Shown here piece after piece: positions 1-12,730 of a stretch of 64,000 nt of DNA. Every line of letters starts with the position of its first letter. Positions within the stretch are counted from its first letter, which is position 1. Origin of the DNA: Lineus longissimus (Eukaryota > Nemertea > Pilidiophora > Heteronemertea > Lineidae); contig NC_088322.1 of assembly GCF_910592395.1 (NCBI RefSeq), forward strand, positions 5,763,431 through 5,827,430, read 5' to 3'. A model generated the notes under the pieces. The model did no database searches and was not told the origin of the DNA. It worked only from the letters and a program-made list of their open reading frames with translations. Position numbers and translations under genes: made by a program.

Positions 1-799
1 AAAGGAAATTCCTGGGCCACGAAGGTATCAAAGATCAACTACTGGTAGTAAGATTACATTTTAGATTGGGAAATATGACTGCCAGGGCCAAATTGCGAGT
101 GAAATGCGATAAATAATTTATAATCATTGAATCATACAACCCGTACACTTTCAATGCGTTGCATTGCTAAGCCAGTGTATAGTAGTATCGCTAAACACTG
201 TACATTTTCATGAAGTCAAGATATTTTGCGCTGTCTCTCAACAATGCGAATTGCATATCACTTGCCGCTACGTCAGTCTTTACTGTTTGCATTGTAGTAC
301 AAAGACAGCTCTGCTAGAATGGCGCCAATTTTAGCGGCTTCGCCACAAAATGATGTCTTTGAAGATCATCCAATGTTCACCTTTCAACGTGAATATTAGC
401 TCTGTTTCTCTTAGTTACATCCACATATGCATACTGATGTAAACTACAACGACCGATGATGCCTACATAATAAGTAGAACCGGACTCAACCATAGGAACT
501 TATCGAAAACTGTGAAAATATGCGCTACCTGGAAAATCATGGCTAATCGGGAGTTCGTTGAACCGTCGCTAAGCCGATACAGTTATCGACCGAGATTCTA
601 CACCGCTTATTTCAAGCTAATGCCGAATGAAAAATTGTTTTCTAGGTACTACATACGACATCAAATTAGTGGGGCTTGAAGGATTACGCAGGAAGACATT
701 GTTTCTATTTATTGCCCATGATTACGAGGAGATTGAATATAAAAGTCACCATCGCCCTTCCAAAAATTCGGAGTAATAATGATTATATTTAGGCCGGGT
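1..799. other. Non-coding stretch
   Basis: I see no sustained reading frame, RNA gene or clear repeat here. The sequence is A+T-rich and of low coding character on both strands. Confidence 0.5.
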
Positions 800-1026
800 C
801 TATTTGGCAAGCCGCTCGCCGAACAGGCATCTTTTTTGTCCTGTTTGGAGAGCCGCTTGCCAAACAGCACTAAAAAGCCACCCAGTTCGGCCAGCCGGGC
901 TTGCCAAACAGGTAAAAAGTCTACCCTTTTTGGCGAGCTGGAGACTTTACTTTAATATTAATGAGTTCGGCTCTCCATTCAGGACAAGAAAAAGTCGCTG
1001 TTCGGTAAGCCGGGCTTGCCAAATAG
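800..1026. mobile_element. Small palindromic MITE-like repeat, copy 1
   Basis: About 227 bp, repeated almost identically at 10758-10985. The ends are inverted: CTATTTGGCAAGCC at the left and GGCTTGCCAAATAG at the right. The interior repeats the same module several times in both directions (TGTTTGG...GCC and GGC...CCAAACA), so the whole unit is a chain of short inverted repeats. It encodes nothing. This fits a non-autonomous DNA transposon or foldback repeat. Class unknown, because no autonomous partner is visible and the target duplication is unclear: both copies also share flanking AGGCCGGGT and TCACTT. Confidence 0.7.
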
Positions 1027-1199
1027 TCACTTCCTTATATTTAATAATAATTTAATGAGTTCTTATATAGCGCTTTGCACTGTAATATCTACTGTCTCGA
1101 TGCGCTTGTTCTTTTACCAAGCCATTCCAGAAACCTTTCTGGAGAACCAAGGGCAGCCACAATCTAGCGCACGCAGGGACATTTCAGGACATTTCATTT

Positions 1200-1320
1200 C
1201 AGTTGAGAGTTACAAAGCGGCCGGGTATCGAACCGTGTCCGTAGTGTGGAGGTATTCCCCGGCCTAGTAAACCACGAACCTCACTACGAGATCTCGTGAT
1301 ATGCGGGTGGTCGATCGCTC
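1200..1320 (-). repeat. Possible tRNA-derived SINE fragment
   Basis: On the minus strand GGTTCGATACC (1224-1234) matches the RNA polymerase III B-box consensus GGTTCRANNCC exactly. An A-box-like TAGTGAGGTTCGTGG lies upstream at a plausible distance. The T-arm does not pair well, so this is not a functional tRNA. A decayed SINE head is the best reading; chance remains possible. Confidence 0.35.
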
Positions 1321-1326
1321 CGTTCA

Positions 1327-1996
1327 CTGCCTCTGTTCAATGCTGTTCAATACCAAATGGGACACGGCATACGGAAAACTTAGTATTGGCATTGATCTCC
1401 AAGTCCAACATGGTAGGACTTCCCAATGGCGCGTCCTTTTGAAAATCGCAAACGCTTTTTGAAGGTAACGATTTTGCAGTTTAAAATTGGCGATACATGT
1501 ATTTCGTTTTTTTCAAAAAGTATTTTTTTATTCATTCATCGGGAAAAAAAGCCGTTTCCTTTATGCATTTAACTTCAGTTTGATGCCGCTGATACTTCTG
1601 ATGCCACATTGCGCATCCCTATGTACCTACAAGCGTCCAACACAAAGATACCGGGGTTTTTTTCATGATGACCGCCATGACACCGGCACAAAACCACGCT
1701 GTTTACATCAAGAAGACGTCAAAGCGTCATGAAGATGAAACATTTCCTTTGTTGAATTGGTGCGTGTGTGGGACAATAGAAACTATGCTGCGAAGTAATT
1801 ATTTCATTATTTACCCGTTAATAAGCGATATGCAGTATGAAGAACCCTTGACTCTTATGATTCTGTCATTTTAACTGTAATGCAGCTTTTGACAGAGGAG
1901 GACAAAGTATCCAAAAACTTGATAGCCGTAAAAACCTCTAAAAAAATCATTTTGAAGATGCAAGAAGTGTGATGACGAACGCAAAATTGAAAAATA
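1327..1996. other. Non-coding stretch
   Basis: Only short chance reading frames are present. No repeat or regulatory signal stands out. Confidence 0.4.
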
Positions 1997-2611
1997 TTTG
2001 AAAGTCAAGTTGTCTGTACCAAGAACAGGGTGTTAAGAAATATTTATACTATCTAAAATCTAATAACTTTTTTATCAATTATTGTATGGAGAAATCAACA
2101 TCAGATATGGAAAGTAGAGGTTATGAGAATATTTTGGGGGATATAATGTGTATTGTTGTGATAAGTGGTTGTTACGCAAAGGACCTCTGAAAAGAAAGGC
2201 AATTTCTGAAACAACAGATTTTCAACTCGCAGTTTAAAATCGATAGCTTTCCACCTGGCGACCTCCGACCGATCGCAATATTCTGCTGAGCAACAAATTC
2301 GTTGCTCAGCAGAATATTGCATCTTGTCACCTCAATACCAAAGATATCCTTTGCCGTGTTGCAAGACTTTTGGTGAAGTACTGCATTAATAATGGGTGAC
2401 TTATTCAATATCTACCCTTCATATTGCATGGCACTGTCCATTTGTTGTTAACTGACAATCCTGCCCTGGTTAAATAAAATGACATGTTAATTGGATGGCT
2501 TATTACGTGATAACTATTTCATGCAGATTTTTTTCTAACAAAGTTTTCAAAGCCTCTATTATCCATATCCAAAAGCACCCTGTACTTGGCACAGACAACT
2601 TGACTTTCAAA
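1997..2611. mobile_element. Long imperfect foldback element
   Basis: Arms at 1997-2033 and 2576-2611 are inverted copies (left begins TTTGAAAGTCAAGTTGTCTG, right ends CAACTTGACTTTCAAA). Further in, ATATGGAAAGTAGAGG on the left matches the inverted ATATGGATAATAGAGG on the right. The midpoint falls on a perfect 20-bp hairpin at 2275-2320. A single transcript could fold over about 600 nt. This suits a foldback or MITE-type transposon with an eroded middle. Confidence 0.6.
2275..2320. repeat. Perfect 20-bp hairpin
   Basis: Arm GCAATATTCTGCTGAGCAAC (2275-2294), loop AAATTC, exact inverted arm (2301-2320). It sits at the centre of the larger foldback. It is probably the preserved apex of that palindrome. 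It is shorter than a typical animal microRNA precursor. Confidence 0.85.
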
Positions 2612-5312
2612 CAATTTTTAATTACTTATTATCAATTTTCAAAACCTTTCCGTTTTGAATGACACGCAAAATCCAAAAATCAACCTTTCCAAAAAATGCT
2701 ATACAACAATTCCCATACAATGAGATGTGTAGGTGCGATGACAGGAACGAGGCTGTTGTTCACCTGGTAGAGGTGTCCGCAGGCTGAGGTTCTGCTGTAT
2801 TAACTTTCCACAGTGTTTCCAAGAAGATTTGTCGATTTCCTGTGATCGCCTCAAACGTTTGAAACATTACAACCATTTAGCGATCGATAGTATTTTTGAT
2901 AATCTAAGATGAGATTATGGAATCGTTTTTTCTCGAATTGTTTATCATCACTAATTGTAGCCTAATACCATTAGGCCTCGCCTGGTGGCGCTGAGGCGGC
3001 CACTGCCGGGTCCTAATTCTAAACGATTTTATTTTTGTAATCCTTGACCAGAATTTTGGAATGGCAAGATCTTCGGCTAGGAATAAATATTAGTGTTTTG
3101 ACGACGCCAACAAATTTATAACATTTGGTTTTTCATGAGTTGTCAATTTCAGTCATAAATTACACAAATTTGATTGTTAGTATGGACAAGCAGGTTTAAT
3201 TCAATAAAATATTCCATGTTTGAAAATCGACGGCCAACTTCTGTTATATACGTTGTCCGAACGTATAAGCTCCCGCCAGGTGGCCAGTGTGTAACCACTT
3301 TTGGCCAGCTCCAGGCCACTCTCTGCAATGTAATCATAAGAGTGGTTGAGTCACTCTACACTAATCGTCTTTCTGAATAAAACGTCGCCTAAGATCGAAT
3401 CTATTAATTAGGTCGATCATTGTCGCGGTATCTTGAAAGGTTTGCCTTGTAGAGTCCAAATAATATCTAAACAGGGGGATATACTTCGTATACAGCAAAC
3501 CTGCAGCCTCGGACAGTGTATGCTACAGTAATTATTTTTAAAATTTCTGGCCATTGCGATAGAAATTGGACACGTTCAGAGGGCGTCGCAGATGCGTACG
3601 AACCCGTTCCGGTGAAAAATCGTTGATATGTTATATTGAAGACTTTGTAAACGGAAGTCAGTTTGATGAAAATGGCAATATCGATGTTTCCTACCTCGCG
3701 ATACCATAGACATCTACATGTATTGTTAGTTCAGTTACCAGGACTGCTAAGAGTTAAAATAATTATTCATATTCTGAAGAGTCTAATACAGCAGCATATT
3801 GGTGATTTACTCGCTGAATGTGATTTTCTCGATTTTGATTACTTTGAGGCCGAGTTCCATCTCTACAAATATTGAATCATATTCCTTATTTCACAAATCA
3901 ATATTGCGTTTGAAATGTGCATCGCGTAACAACGAAGCGTGTTACCATTTAAAACGTTATTGCCACAAATTGCAAATGGACGTCCCCTTGAGAAATACAA
4001 TTGATTCACCCGAGTCGGGAGACGCGTTAAACATTTAATTTAGCGTAATGAGAGGCAACATTGGGGAATACTGTTTCCACAGATTTTATCTTCCAAGTAA
4101 TTAATTGCTTTCTTTCGATGTTCATTTATTTTCCCACTTTAAGAGCTGTTAATGATTCTGTGGGTATTGCCGAATCCCGGGAGTGACGTCTTCGAGAAGC
4201 GTGTTCTGCATTATAAACAAGTCAGAGGTGATTCGTTGAGGTGATTTGATTCGGAATACTGGGACAGGTAAAACCGGACGAACGTTTCGCAGATTTCACC
4301 ACATAATTATCACATTTTCACTGCACCAGTGCTCATTGATAGAAAGGTGAATTTCTGCATTTAGATACCACACCAAGAAAACCGGTAACGCATAGACTAC
4401 GCACATACATGTATCTCCGCACCAAATTTGAAATTCACAGCAGTATCCTTCTTGGGGTAAAAATGATCATATTATATTTCCCAAATTATGCTGAAACCAT
4501 GTTCTTAGGGTAGGACGTAACTCTGACGTCATTTTGAGAAGGTAAATCATTGTTGCGAGTAAGAAAAGACCGGTCCGTAACTCAATGTTTTGCGGCTTTC
4601 CAAAGGAATTTCTGGCGTTTATTGCTATTGTCATTGATATATCGAGGGGTGCACAAACGAAAACGTCAAGTACACAGTGAAACACCTACCAGTACAAATT
4701 GAGGGAACTGCAAGTCATATTTTTCTCACCCACATGATATTTTGCCACAATGCCTACAAATCTGAGGCCAATACGGCATGTACATGTATAGCGAGAAAAC
4801 AAAAAGAAAGTAAAATAACGTTGCGCAAAAACCAAAGGGAACTTTGTGTTGACAAGAAAGTCATCAATCATTTACGTGTTTTTTTTGGTGTGTGGACAGA
4901 CGATGATTTGATGCGAGGTAAGTTTTGGCCCTTGAACAGTTTTCAATTGGTGGATTAAAAGCAGGAATAAATAGTTACACTAGTATTATTAAACTGGGTA
5001 AACTCAGAGCAGACTCGGAACATTTTTTTAGGAAATCGTGACATGTATATAGCATTTTGCAAAAATTGCACAACAATTAAGCGGAAACCATCAAGTCAAA
5101 TACGATGAGGGTTGAACCATGCGCAGCTTGCTAGAGGAAGACTTGCGTGTCATGATTACGGCCAAGCGGATATGCACTGCTTATCACGTAGTATCATCAA
5201 CATATAATTAGATATCATCACAACCAGCCATTTCCCTCATAAATGACTAAGGGGATATTGAAGAATGCTTATATATCGAAGGTTTAAACTGTACGTTTAC
5301 CTCAGTCTATAC
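2612..5312. other. Non-coding stretch
   Basis: No gene recognised. The short open frames here overlap on opposite strands and show no family motifs. No repeat family was identified. Confidence 0.4.
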
Positions 5313-5437
5313 CTTCATGTGGTCAAGCAGAGCATCATCTTGCGGCTTGTCGCCGCCAAAGTATTTCTTGATACGGTTGGTCAAACAGGATGGTTTTTTC
5401 CGGATCATATCACCCCAGTATTTGGATGATGATAAGG
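5313..5437 (-). CDS. Candidate internal exon of an unidentified host gene
   Basis: Read on the minus strand, 41 codons run without a stop and end at AAG followed by a splice donor GTATAG. In that frame the donor itself gives a stop, as expected at an exon edge. Codons look used rather than random: GGC GGC GAC AAG CCG and GAC CAC ATG AAG. The peptide includes KYWGDMIRKKPSCLTNRI and KKYFGGDKPQDDALLDHMK, which is basic then acidic. The acceptor is either CATAG at 5438-5439 or CTTGCAG about 12 bases further up, and the frame stays open through both. I do not recognise the family. Neighbouring exons of this gene were not found with confidence. Confidence 0.5.
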
Positions 5438-5449
5438 CTATGCAACTGC

Positions 5450-8400
5450 AAGTATGCCCTCTGATCGACTAGATTATAGAAATGACCGGATCATCGCAAA
5501 CCGCCGGTGATCCAATCCAATTTTTGTAAAGGAATTATGACACTATTTTAGGTGTTATAAATAGAGTGTTGTAAGTTGAAGTATAGTTCCAAGAGTATTT
5601 TTTTCTTGATGACTTCTTTTAGTCAAATGCTTGGGGAAATGATACGAAGTATTAGGTGAAGTTCCTACATTCGATCAACCACGACATTTCAAAAATCTCA
5701 AAATTCATATCCTAGTATTCAATTCATATATTGAATTATTTAGGATAAAGTACCTGCCTTTAAAGTTGTATATCTTGAATGTTGTCGATATTCTTTATTA
5801 TATCTGCTGGATCGGAGACGACCAGATGGTGTGGTGGTGTTCTGACACTTCGAACTTATGATCTGAGGAGTGGTTTGAGGTACTGATCGGTATAGGTGGC
5901 TGAAGACCATAGCTTGATACTACCATCATCATGGCGCATAGTGCCGGTCTCTAGGAAGGCGAGGTCTTTGTTTACTCCGCGTTCTGGCTGTCTATATCTA
6001 CATTATCCATTCAAGATGTTATGAGAACTCCAGGACACGTTCATGTTTGGTGTTATGAGATGGATTGTGATGGTGTGTGCATCAAGGAAATGGAATGAAC
6101 TATTACGACTAGATTCCAGAGCACAACGCCTCCCCCAAGGTGCCTCAACCATAGCAATAGACAGTCCATACTTACCTGAATCTCACCAGGACGATATATG
6201 GTTTAAACGAATTGTTTCAAGGTATGTGATAACATTTTTCGAAGAAATTGGGTTTACTAAGAAGTGTTATATGATGTTTTTAAAAACAATGATTGTTACT
6301 GCCGTCGAAGGCATTTTCCAATTTGCCGATAAAAATCCTCCCACTCAATTTTGTTCTTGCTCAATCTATAGACCGCGATTCGTCTTTCGACAGCTTTCAC
6401 GCGAAAGTTTCCACGGCAGACCATATGGTCTTATTTTCGGGACTGGGGTTGTAGAGGTCTTCTATGGACAAGCTCACGTTTGACCAATGACCGCACAACC
6501 CATACCCATTGAAGCGGTGGTTGCACTGCCATGCCAAGCGTTTCCCGTAATCGACGATAAAAGGCTTAGGTTGCTATTTCATTTCGCCAGGCGTTAATAT
6601 TTAATTCGTGAAACTTTCAAGAGACAAATGCTTCACATTCAAGCAACCCTAGAATTCTAATATTGCCTATAAATAAAAAGACATCGAATAGAATAGCATT
6701 TGTCACGCAGCACATGTCCGGTATTAAGAAATATATTTTATAAGCACTTTCTTATGCAAGTGTCATGGTTGCAACTATTTTAAAGCGTCGATCTTTGCGT
6801 TGACCAAGACTTGTGTCTTAACGAGTTGTAAAACAACTTTCACTTCTTCTTTCTCCGCCTTGGCACTGTTAGATGACCATTTTTGTCTAAAGCCAAATAT
6901 TCATAACTGAAACGATCGATCGATTGTGAAAGGGACACGTTGACTGTGGAAGAGGATGGAATTGTTCCAGGACCATGATGGAGACAGTAGTAGATCAAAT
7001 GCATGACGTAAAGGCGGATTGTTAAAATCTGACGAGGTCGCTAATAGGTCGTCGTTAAGTGGCACTGACTGTCACTAGATTATTGCATTGATGTCCCAAC
7101 AATTTTTTCCGAGATTCGACGTTATTTTAAAGAATATCCTAGTGAAAATCAGCGTCGCCTATTTGGATGCCGATAGGGGGCTTTTATTTTTAGCGGGGAC
7201 TGTTTTATTTTTTACTCGTGTTAAAAGATATTCCACCTGGTGGCATATCCTGAGATAAATCTGAATTGTTTAGTGGGAAAAGTTCAGAAATAATACACTA
7301 GTCTGCAGCTAGGAGCCCGGGTATCAGCATCTTGGCATAACAAATGTTTTCAATATACATGTACTCTGCCCGTCGATATTTCAAACCCCAGATGAAATCC
7401 ATACCCTTCAGACGGATTGTGATGGTAGAAAAAAAGCGCCAAATCAGAGCGTCCCAATCAAATGTTGCAGCATCGTTGTCCAAACACGCATTTTAATTGG
7501 TTGCTATACCCGACTGCCGACCGAGAAGAAAGCACACCATTGCTTTGTGTCTGCAATGAGATCGGCGATTTCCGAGATACCAATAGCATTCCGCGAAGTT
7601 ACTATTTATAGCTCACAAGGTCATTTGCATAAGATATTGATGACGTTTTAGTCACGTGACAGTCGGACATCGACACTTATTTCTACGCATTTGAGCTTAT
7701 TTCAAAGTCAATTATCTTTGACCCTGCATTGTTTTTAGCATGAATGATACCATAGAGTCAGAGAGAGAAATATTCAGAACAATTATGTAGTATTTCCAAC
7801 ACTCGGACATGTGCCAGATTGAATCTAACTGCCCTAGTTGGAGAAAGCCTGAATCCATTACGAAACCGCATGTTTGTCCGACATTGCCTGTAATTCAGCG
7901 ATGAGGAAATAGAGGGCAGCAGCTGCAGTGACGTCATCTTCGCGGAATGCTATACACCTGATATACCAGGGAGGACGACACAAGTAATGAAGCAGTTGAT
8001 GATGATGAAAACAGTGCTGGCGTTTGAATCTACAAACATTATAATCGTGATTAATATGTTGATTATATCAAGCAAAGACCGACCTCCTGTCTCTCCTTCT
8101 TGACATACTTGATCCAAAACATTCAAGCGCCTATGACTTTTGCCTTATTTTAGGCCAGACACCACTCGGATGGTGCATGGTGAATGCCAGCAATATTCAA
8201 AATGTTTTTACTAGAATTACGCATATACTTTTCTATGTTGTACATGGTCACGACGACGTGAGGTTGACGTCATGAAAATGCTGTGACCTCACGTTCTTGA
8301 TACCTAACGCCGCTTTAAATGTTTCTGTTATGAATTCTAAATGTACGATATCTGAAAATTGAAATATCAATAAAAATACCCTTATCAGCGCCAAACCCAT

Positions 8401-8464
8401 CATCTGGCGACGGGATAAATACGAACTTTGTGAATTTTTTCTTCCAGAAGTCGGAATCTTCATT
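5450..8464. other. Mostly non-coding stretch
   Basis: A 146-codon plus-strand frame at 6043-6483 has no recognisable motif, and I treat it as chance. On the minus strand near 5830-5990 a frame reads ETGTMRHDDGSIKLWSS, faintly like a WD40 blade, but it meets a stop and lacks clear splice sites. Nothing else stands out. Confidence 0.35.
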
Positions 8465-8495
8465 TGACCTTGACCTTACCCAATGACCTTGACCT
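8465..8495 (-). promoter_or_regulatory. Doubled nuclear-receptor half-site motif
   Basis: Two blocks of TGACCTTGACCT lie at 8465-8476 and 8484-8495. On the minus strand each reads AGGTCA-AGGTCA with no spacer, and AAGGTCA is an extended monomer site for orphan nuclear receptors. The sites are visible. Function is inferred only, and no nearby gene is known. Confidence 0.35.
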
Positions 8496-8619
8496 TGAAC
8501 AATTTTCTTATCATGCCTAAACGATAGCCGATCCAAAAAAAATGAATGGACAGGTGTATTTCCGATAACAAAGTTGGAAGAATACGGCCTTTACAAAAAT
8601 TGACGTTTTTTTATGACTG

Positions 8620-8633
8620 GTTGCCATGGTAAC
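8620..8633. promoter_or_regulatory. RFX-type X-box palindrome
   Basis: GTTGCCATGGTAAC is a perfect palindrome matching the RFX X-box consensus (GTNRCC, short spacer, RGYAAC). X-boxes commonly sit in promoters of ciliary genes, but the same palindrome also occurs by descent inside repeats. No adjacent first exon was found. Confidence 0.4.
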
Positions 8634-10757
8634 GGCCATAACTGCTGTCAAAAGTAATTGTCACATTGCCGACAATCTTTTTCGAGTTCCCGAAGCAATT
8701 CTCTATCGATCGAGACCGGTCGGCAGATTTCATACCAAAATTTCCGCGGGATTCCGTTTTGGTCGATTTGGCCCCTGACTACACCTTATATTCACTTTTT
8801 GAACAAACTACGGCGCCTCTTGTATCTTTTGGTTAATTGTGAACCAAGTCAGTGTGAAAGCATTCGTGCGTAGTTCAGTCCATCTCAAACAAAGCCTGAT
8901 ATGAATTCAAGAAATAGTTGATATTTATAAGATATATACAGTATTTACATGCATAATACAAACCAATACCAATGTGTGACATGCCAAGGGTCCAAGGAAG
9001 AGGAGCTCATTAGTATTCGCACTTAGAGTCACACCTCATTAACCCTATTCAACTAAGGCCTCTGATTTTTAATGGCCTATTTTGGGAAGGCCTTGCATTT
9101 TACACAGGATTTCTTGAAATCCGACCTTTTGGTTCGGACAAAGTCGGAGAAAAGTCTGGCAATGTCAGAGAAATGTCGGATTAATCAGGAAAAAGTTAGA
9201 GAAACCGTTGATAAGCCGGGAAAGCCCCCTACTAGTGCTATGTGGGATAACATCCTTAATCATGATCTGTATACAAATGTGGACGCTCTATTTTTCTTAA
9301 AGCTGACGGGTCAAATATACATCACGAGTAAGGCCGGTGCCGAGCTCTCGGGAATGCTCGTGTTGTCCTTTATTGTTCGAGTTTCCAACCTCTCTAATCA
9401 AAGAGATTATATGAAGTGTAGGTTTTATTATGGTGTTATTCACACATGGCGCTGATTTCAGTTGTTCTTCCTTATGTCTGAGGCGGAGCGCTTTTCCCTT
9501 GAAAACACGTTGGAACCAATGTAAACACTGCAGTGGATTACAAATACTGCGCTCCTCCTGAAATTGACCACATCTAGTTCATTCTATGCTCATGCATAAA
9601 CACCAATTAAAAACCCAAGTCAGTCCAGCAATCTAATATGTAAAACGCTTATTCCCAACGAAACTCGTTAAGATGAATACGTCGGCCCAGTGCCTAACTT
9701 GATCAGCGAGTTGCGCCAGTAACGACTCCGTTACCTCAAGAGCGAGCTGATTACTTATCCCTATAGATCACTGTTTAGGATTCCCATTAGGCGCTTTTAT
9801 CAATTGGTTTCGGTTAGGTATCAGGAAGGGCTGATAAATGGCTAAGTGTATATAGCCGGGTACGCCGCGATTAGAAGCCCGGTCATTGTAACGTTCATGC
9901 GAAAATTGCATTTTTGAGAACGGATTTTTCTTGACCGGTCTGAAACCTCGTCACCTATCTTATGGACCGATTCCGAAGGCGGTGGTTATTTTTTCTTCTC
10001 CTTGGAGGGAAAGAAAATATAGACAACAGTAAACCCGATGCTGTAGGGGGTGTAAATATGAAAAACTGTCCAAAACCTCGTCTCTTTGATATTCGGGGTT
10101 TTCTAGGTGGTAAGATGTCGTCCTCTCTGCTGCACGGTGCAGATTTCGATACTTTTTATTCACTCGATGCATTGACCACTATTATTTCAACTGTTTTTCG
10201 TTCAGGCCTGGCAATGTGTTCTTCTTGGAGAAAAGGGCATTTGTCGGGTCAGATTTTCAGAAGTATCCAGATTATTGGCCATCAAACATGTTGACGTTGG
10301 CCCGTCCCCAGGTCGAATATCCAGATAATATTCTCATAGTTTATTGGACCTTAGGCCAGGCTTTTTTTATTCCCTGTTTCGCGGATCCGCCGACGATAAT
10401 ATTTTGGAAACCGATAAAAAAAGATATATACTTAGCATTTTCGCGGATCCGCCGATGCTTAAAAGACCCTTTTTTTAAATACATTTTTATTCTTTATTTT
10501 TTCCCGCCCTCCGATAAGGACGATGACAACTGCGCACTTTAATTTTACTTTTTTCTGCCCTCCGCTCGCTCCGCCATCGCAGAGTTTACGTGCCTAGACT
10601 CGGCACCCAGACGCTACCGTACAATCTCTTTATACCATTGTTTGTTTATCTTCGAATGCTGAGTATAAACTAGTGTAGTTAGAACGTCTAGGCTAATATG
10701 GCCATTACAGATGTCCATGTATATTAAACATGGCTTGACAAACGATTTAGGCCGGGT
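8634..10757. other. Non-coding stretch
   Basis: No supported gene. A 16-base motif TTCGCGGATCCGCCGA occurs twice (near 10378 and 10439). The rest is unremarkable. Confidence 0.4.
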
Positions 10758-10985
10758 CTATTTGGCAAGCCGCTCGCCGAACAGGCATCTTTTTTTGTCC
10801 TGTTTGGAGAGCCGCTTGCCAAACAGCACTAAAAAGCCACCCTGTTCGGCCAGCCGGGCTTGCCAAACAGGTAAAAAATCTACCCTGTTTGGCGAGCTGG
10901 AGACTTTACTTTAATATTAATGAGTTCGGCTCTCCATCCAGGACAAGAAAAAGTCGCTGTTTGGTAAGCCGGGCTTGCCAAGTAG
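10758..10985. mobile_element. Small palindromic MITE-like repeat, copy 2
   Basis: Second copy of the element at 800-1026, in the same orientation and nearly identical, differing by a handful of bases. The end inverted repeat reads CTATTTGGCAAGCC at the left and GGCTTGCCAAGTAG at the right. Close identity of two copies 10 kb apart implies recent spread or conversion. Confidence 0.7.
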
Positions 10986-12645
10986 TCACTTTCAAAGATT
11001 TAATGCTGTGCAGTAAACGATATGTTTGAATTGATAACCCATGATGAAGTCCGTGTAAAAAGGTTGAAATGTTCATCGTTGATGGTGAAATGTTCTTGAA
11101 GATTCTCTCATGGACGAAAGGGCGTCGTAACCCCGACGGAGAGAGGCGTCCATTCACTATACTTGGCCTGAGAGTAAAGGATAGCGGACAATAGCTGAGT
11201 GTTTATTGATCTGATACGTATAACCCGATAATTTTATCCCTGGCGTGGGTGGACTGCTGCAGTGCGCTTGGCCCGCTGTTTTGGATTGTTCGGAGGTGCT
11301 GTATCATCGTTTCCCTCTAGCATCCCCACATTTAGTTCGGCTGAAAGGGTGGATGTCGTCCTGGGTGCCGACAAATGGTACCCAGGTTCGAGATCGACTT
11401 GACAATAAGCACCCTGGGTGCCATTACACTAGACAAATAGCTTCTTTTTGCCTGGCTTACGGATCTTAGGGACGACGTTTCTTGCAATCTCGTTCTATCT
11501 TGCGCCGTGGTACTTGTGGCATTTGCAGTGCTCGAAATAAAAAGAACAGAAAAACAGAAAAAAATGCGTTTAGCCTATAGGTCTTTGAAAGCATATTTCG
11601 GATATATCCCTCCTATATACCTTTTCTGAATAAATCATCCGCAATGTGCTTTGCAATTGCGCGATTGGAATGTCCGGTTGCTGTGCGTACTTATTGGTAT
11701 GACTGCTGAAAGTTTGACACCACTGGAAAGTCCTGGAATCATCCTGACAGAAACGCTTGTGTTGGTTAGTTGAAATTAAATCTAGTATGTTTCTGTGCGT
11801 GTGGGAAGAATAACTGCGTTAACAAGAAATCGTGCACACTGTAACAGAACTCCCTGATTACGCGACAACCGGCGACACTTGTCACTGATCCAAGTTGTGT
11901 TGGATATCAAAGTCACAATAGAGACAATATGACCGAATGGTCTATCACTATTCGTGAGAACACGCCTGAGATCACAGGAATGCCATCTGCTAATCAACTA
12001 GGTCCGGCGGATTATAGCACACGATCTAGCAAATGATTCTTTAGCATCAGGTTAAACCTCGCACACAATGATCTATGAGTTCTCATTTTCCAAGTCAGGT
12101 CTACGATACGGGGGCATGTCAGTGCTCCGCCTCGAGGTTCATGATCAACCAACTATGGTTGCTCTCATGGATGGTGTACACCGGCGGTAGAATCTCACTG
12201 TCTCAGTGCCACGTCCCCGTTTAGACATGCACCGTTTAGAAACACACACGACATCAAACTAGTTGCAGATCACTTTTGATAGGTTAATCGTAGAAAACTG
12301 GACGTCAGCGACTCCTCTTGACGAAATTTTTCAAATTTCCAAATAGGCCCTAGCCATTCTAGCAATTAATGGAAGATATGTGATATGTGAAAATGAACGG
12401 TGGGGGAGAGCGTAGCTTACGCGGAGAAGAAGGGGGTCAGATCGGGGGAAATCTGAGCTCCCCAGGCTAACACCACGATGCGCCCCTGAGTTTATTTTTG
12501 GATGCGTTTTTTATTGCACACCCAATATATATGTGTCACTTCGAATAGGTATCTCCGATATTCACTGACCTGGAAGCATTTTATATCAGCTCAAGAGCTG
12601 TCAGAATACGACTCAATCACTAAGTCTATTACTGGTATTACCAAG
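10986..12645. other. Non-coding stretch
   Basis: No supported coding sequence, RNA gene or repeat family recognised. Confidence 0.4.
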
Positions 12646-12730
12646 GGTTTCATCCGCCATTATAGTAGTGATTAAGGTTTCATCCGCCATGTAGTGTGAT
12701 TTGGGTTTGTTCCGCCTAGTCAGTGATTTT
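12646..12730. repeat. Three short tandem copies, about 29 bp
   Basis: The motif GGTTTCATCCGCCAT followed by a TAGT...GTGATT block occurs twice intact, then a third diverged copy reads GGTTTGTTCCGCC. It is a small direct tandem repeat with no coding frame. Confidence 0.6.

Noticed and set aside
2275-2320. microRNA precursor
   Set aside because: The stem is only 20 bp and it is the centre of a larger transposon-like foldback.
6043-6483. 146-codon plus-strand frame
   Set aside because: No motif, no homology signal that I recognise, no promoter or splice context. A frame of this length can occur by chance in 64 kb.
9072-9455. 127-codon plus-strand frame
   Set aside because: Composition is not protein-like throughout and no domain is visible.
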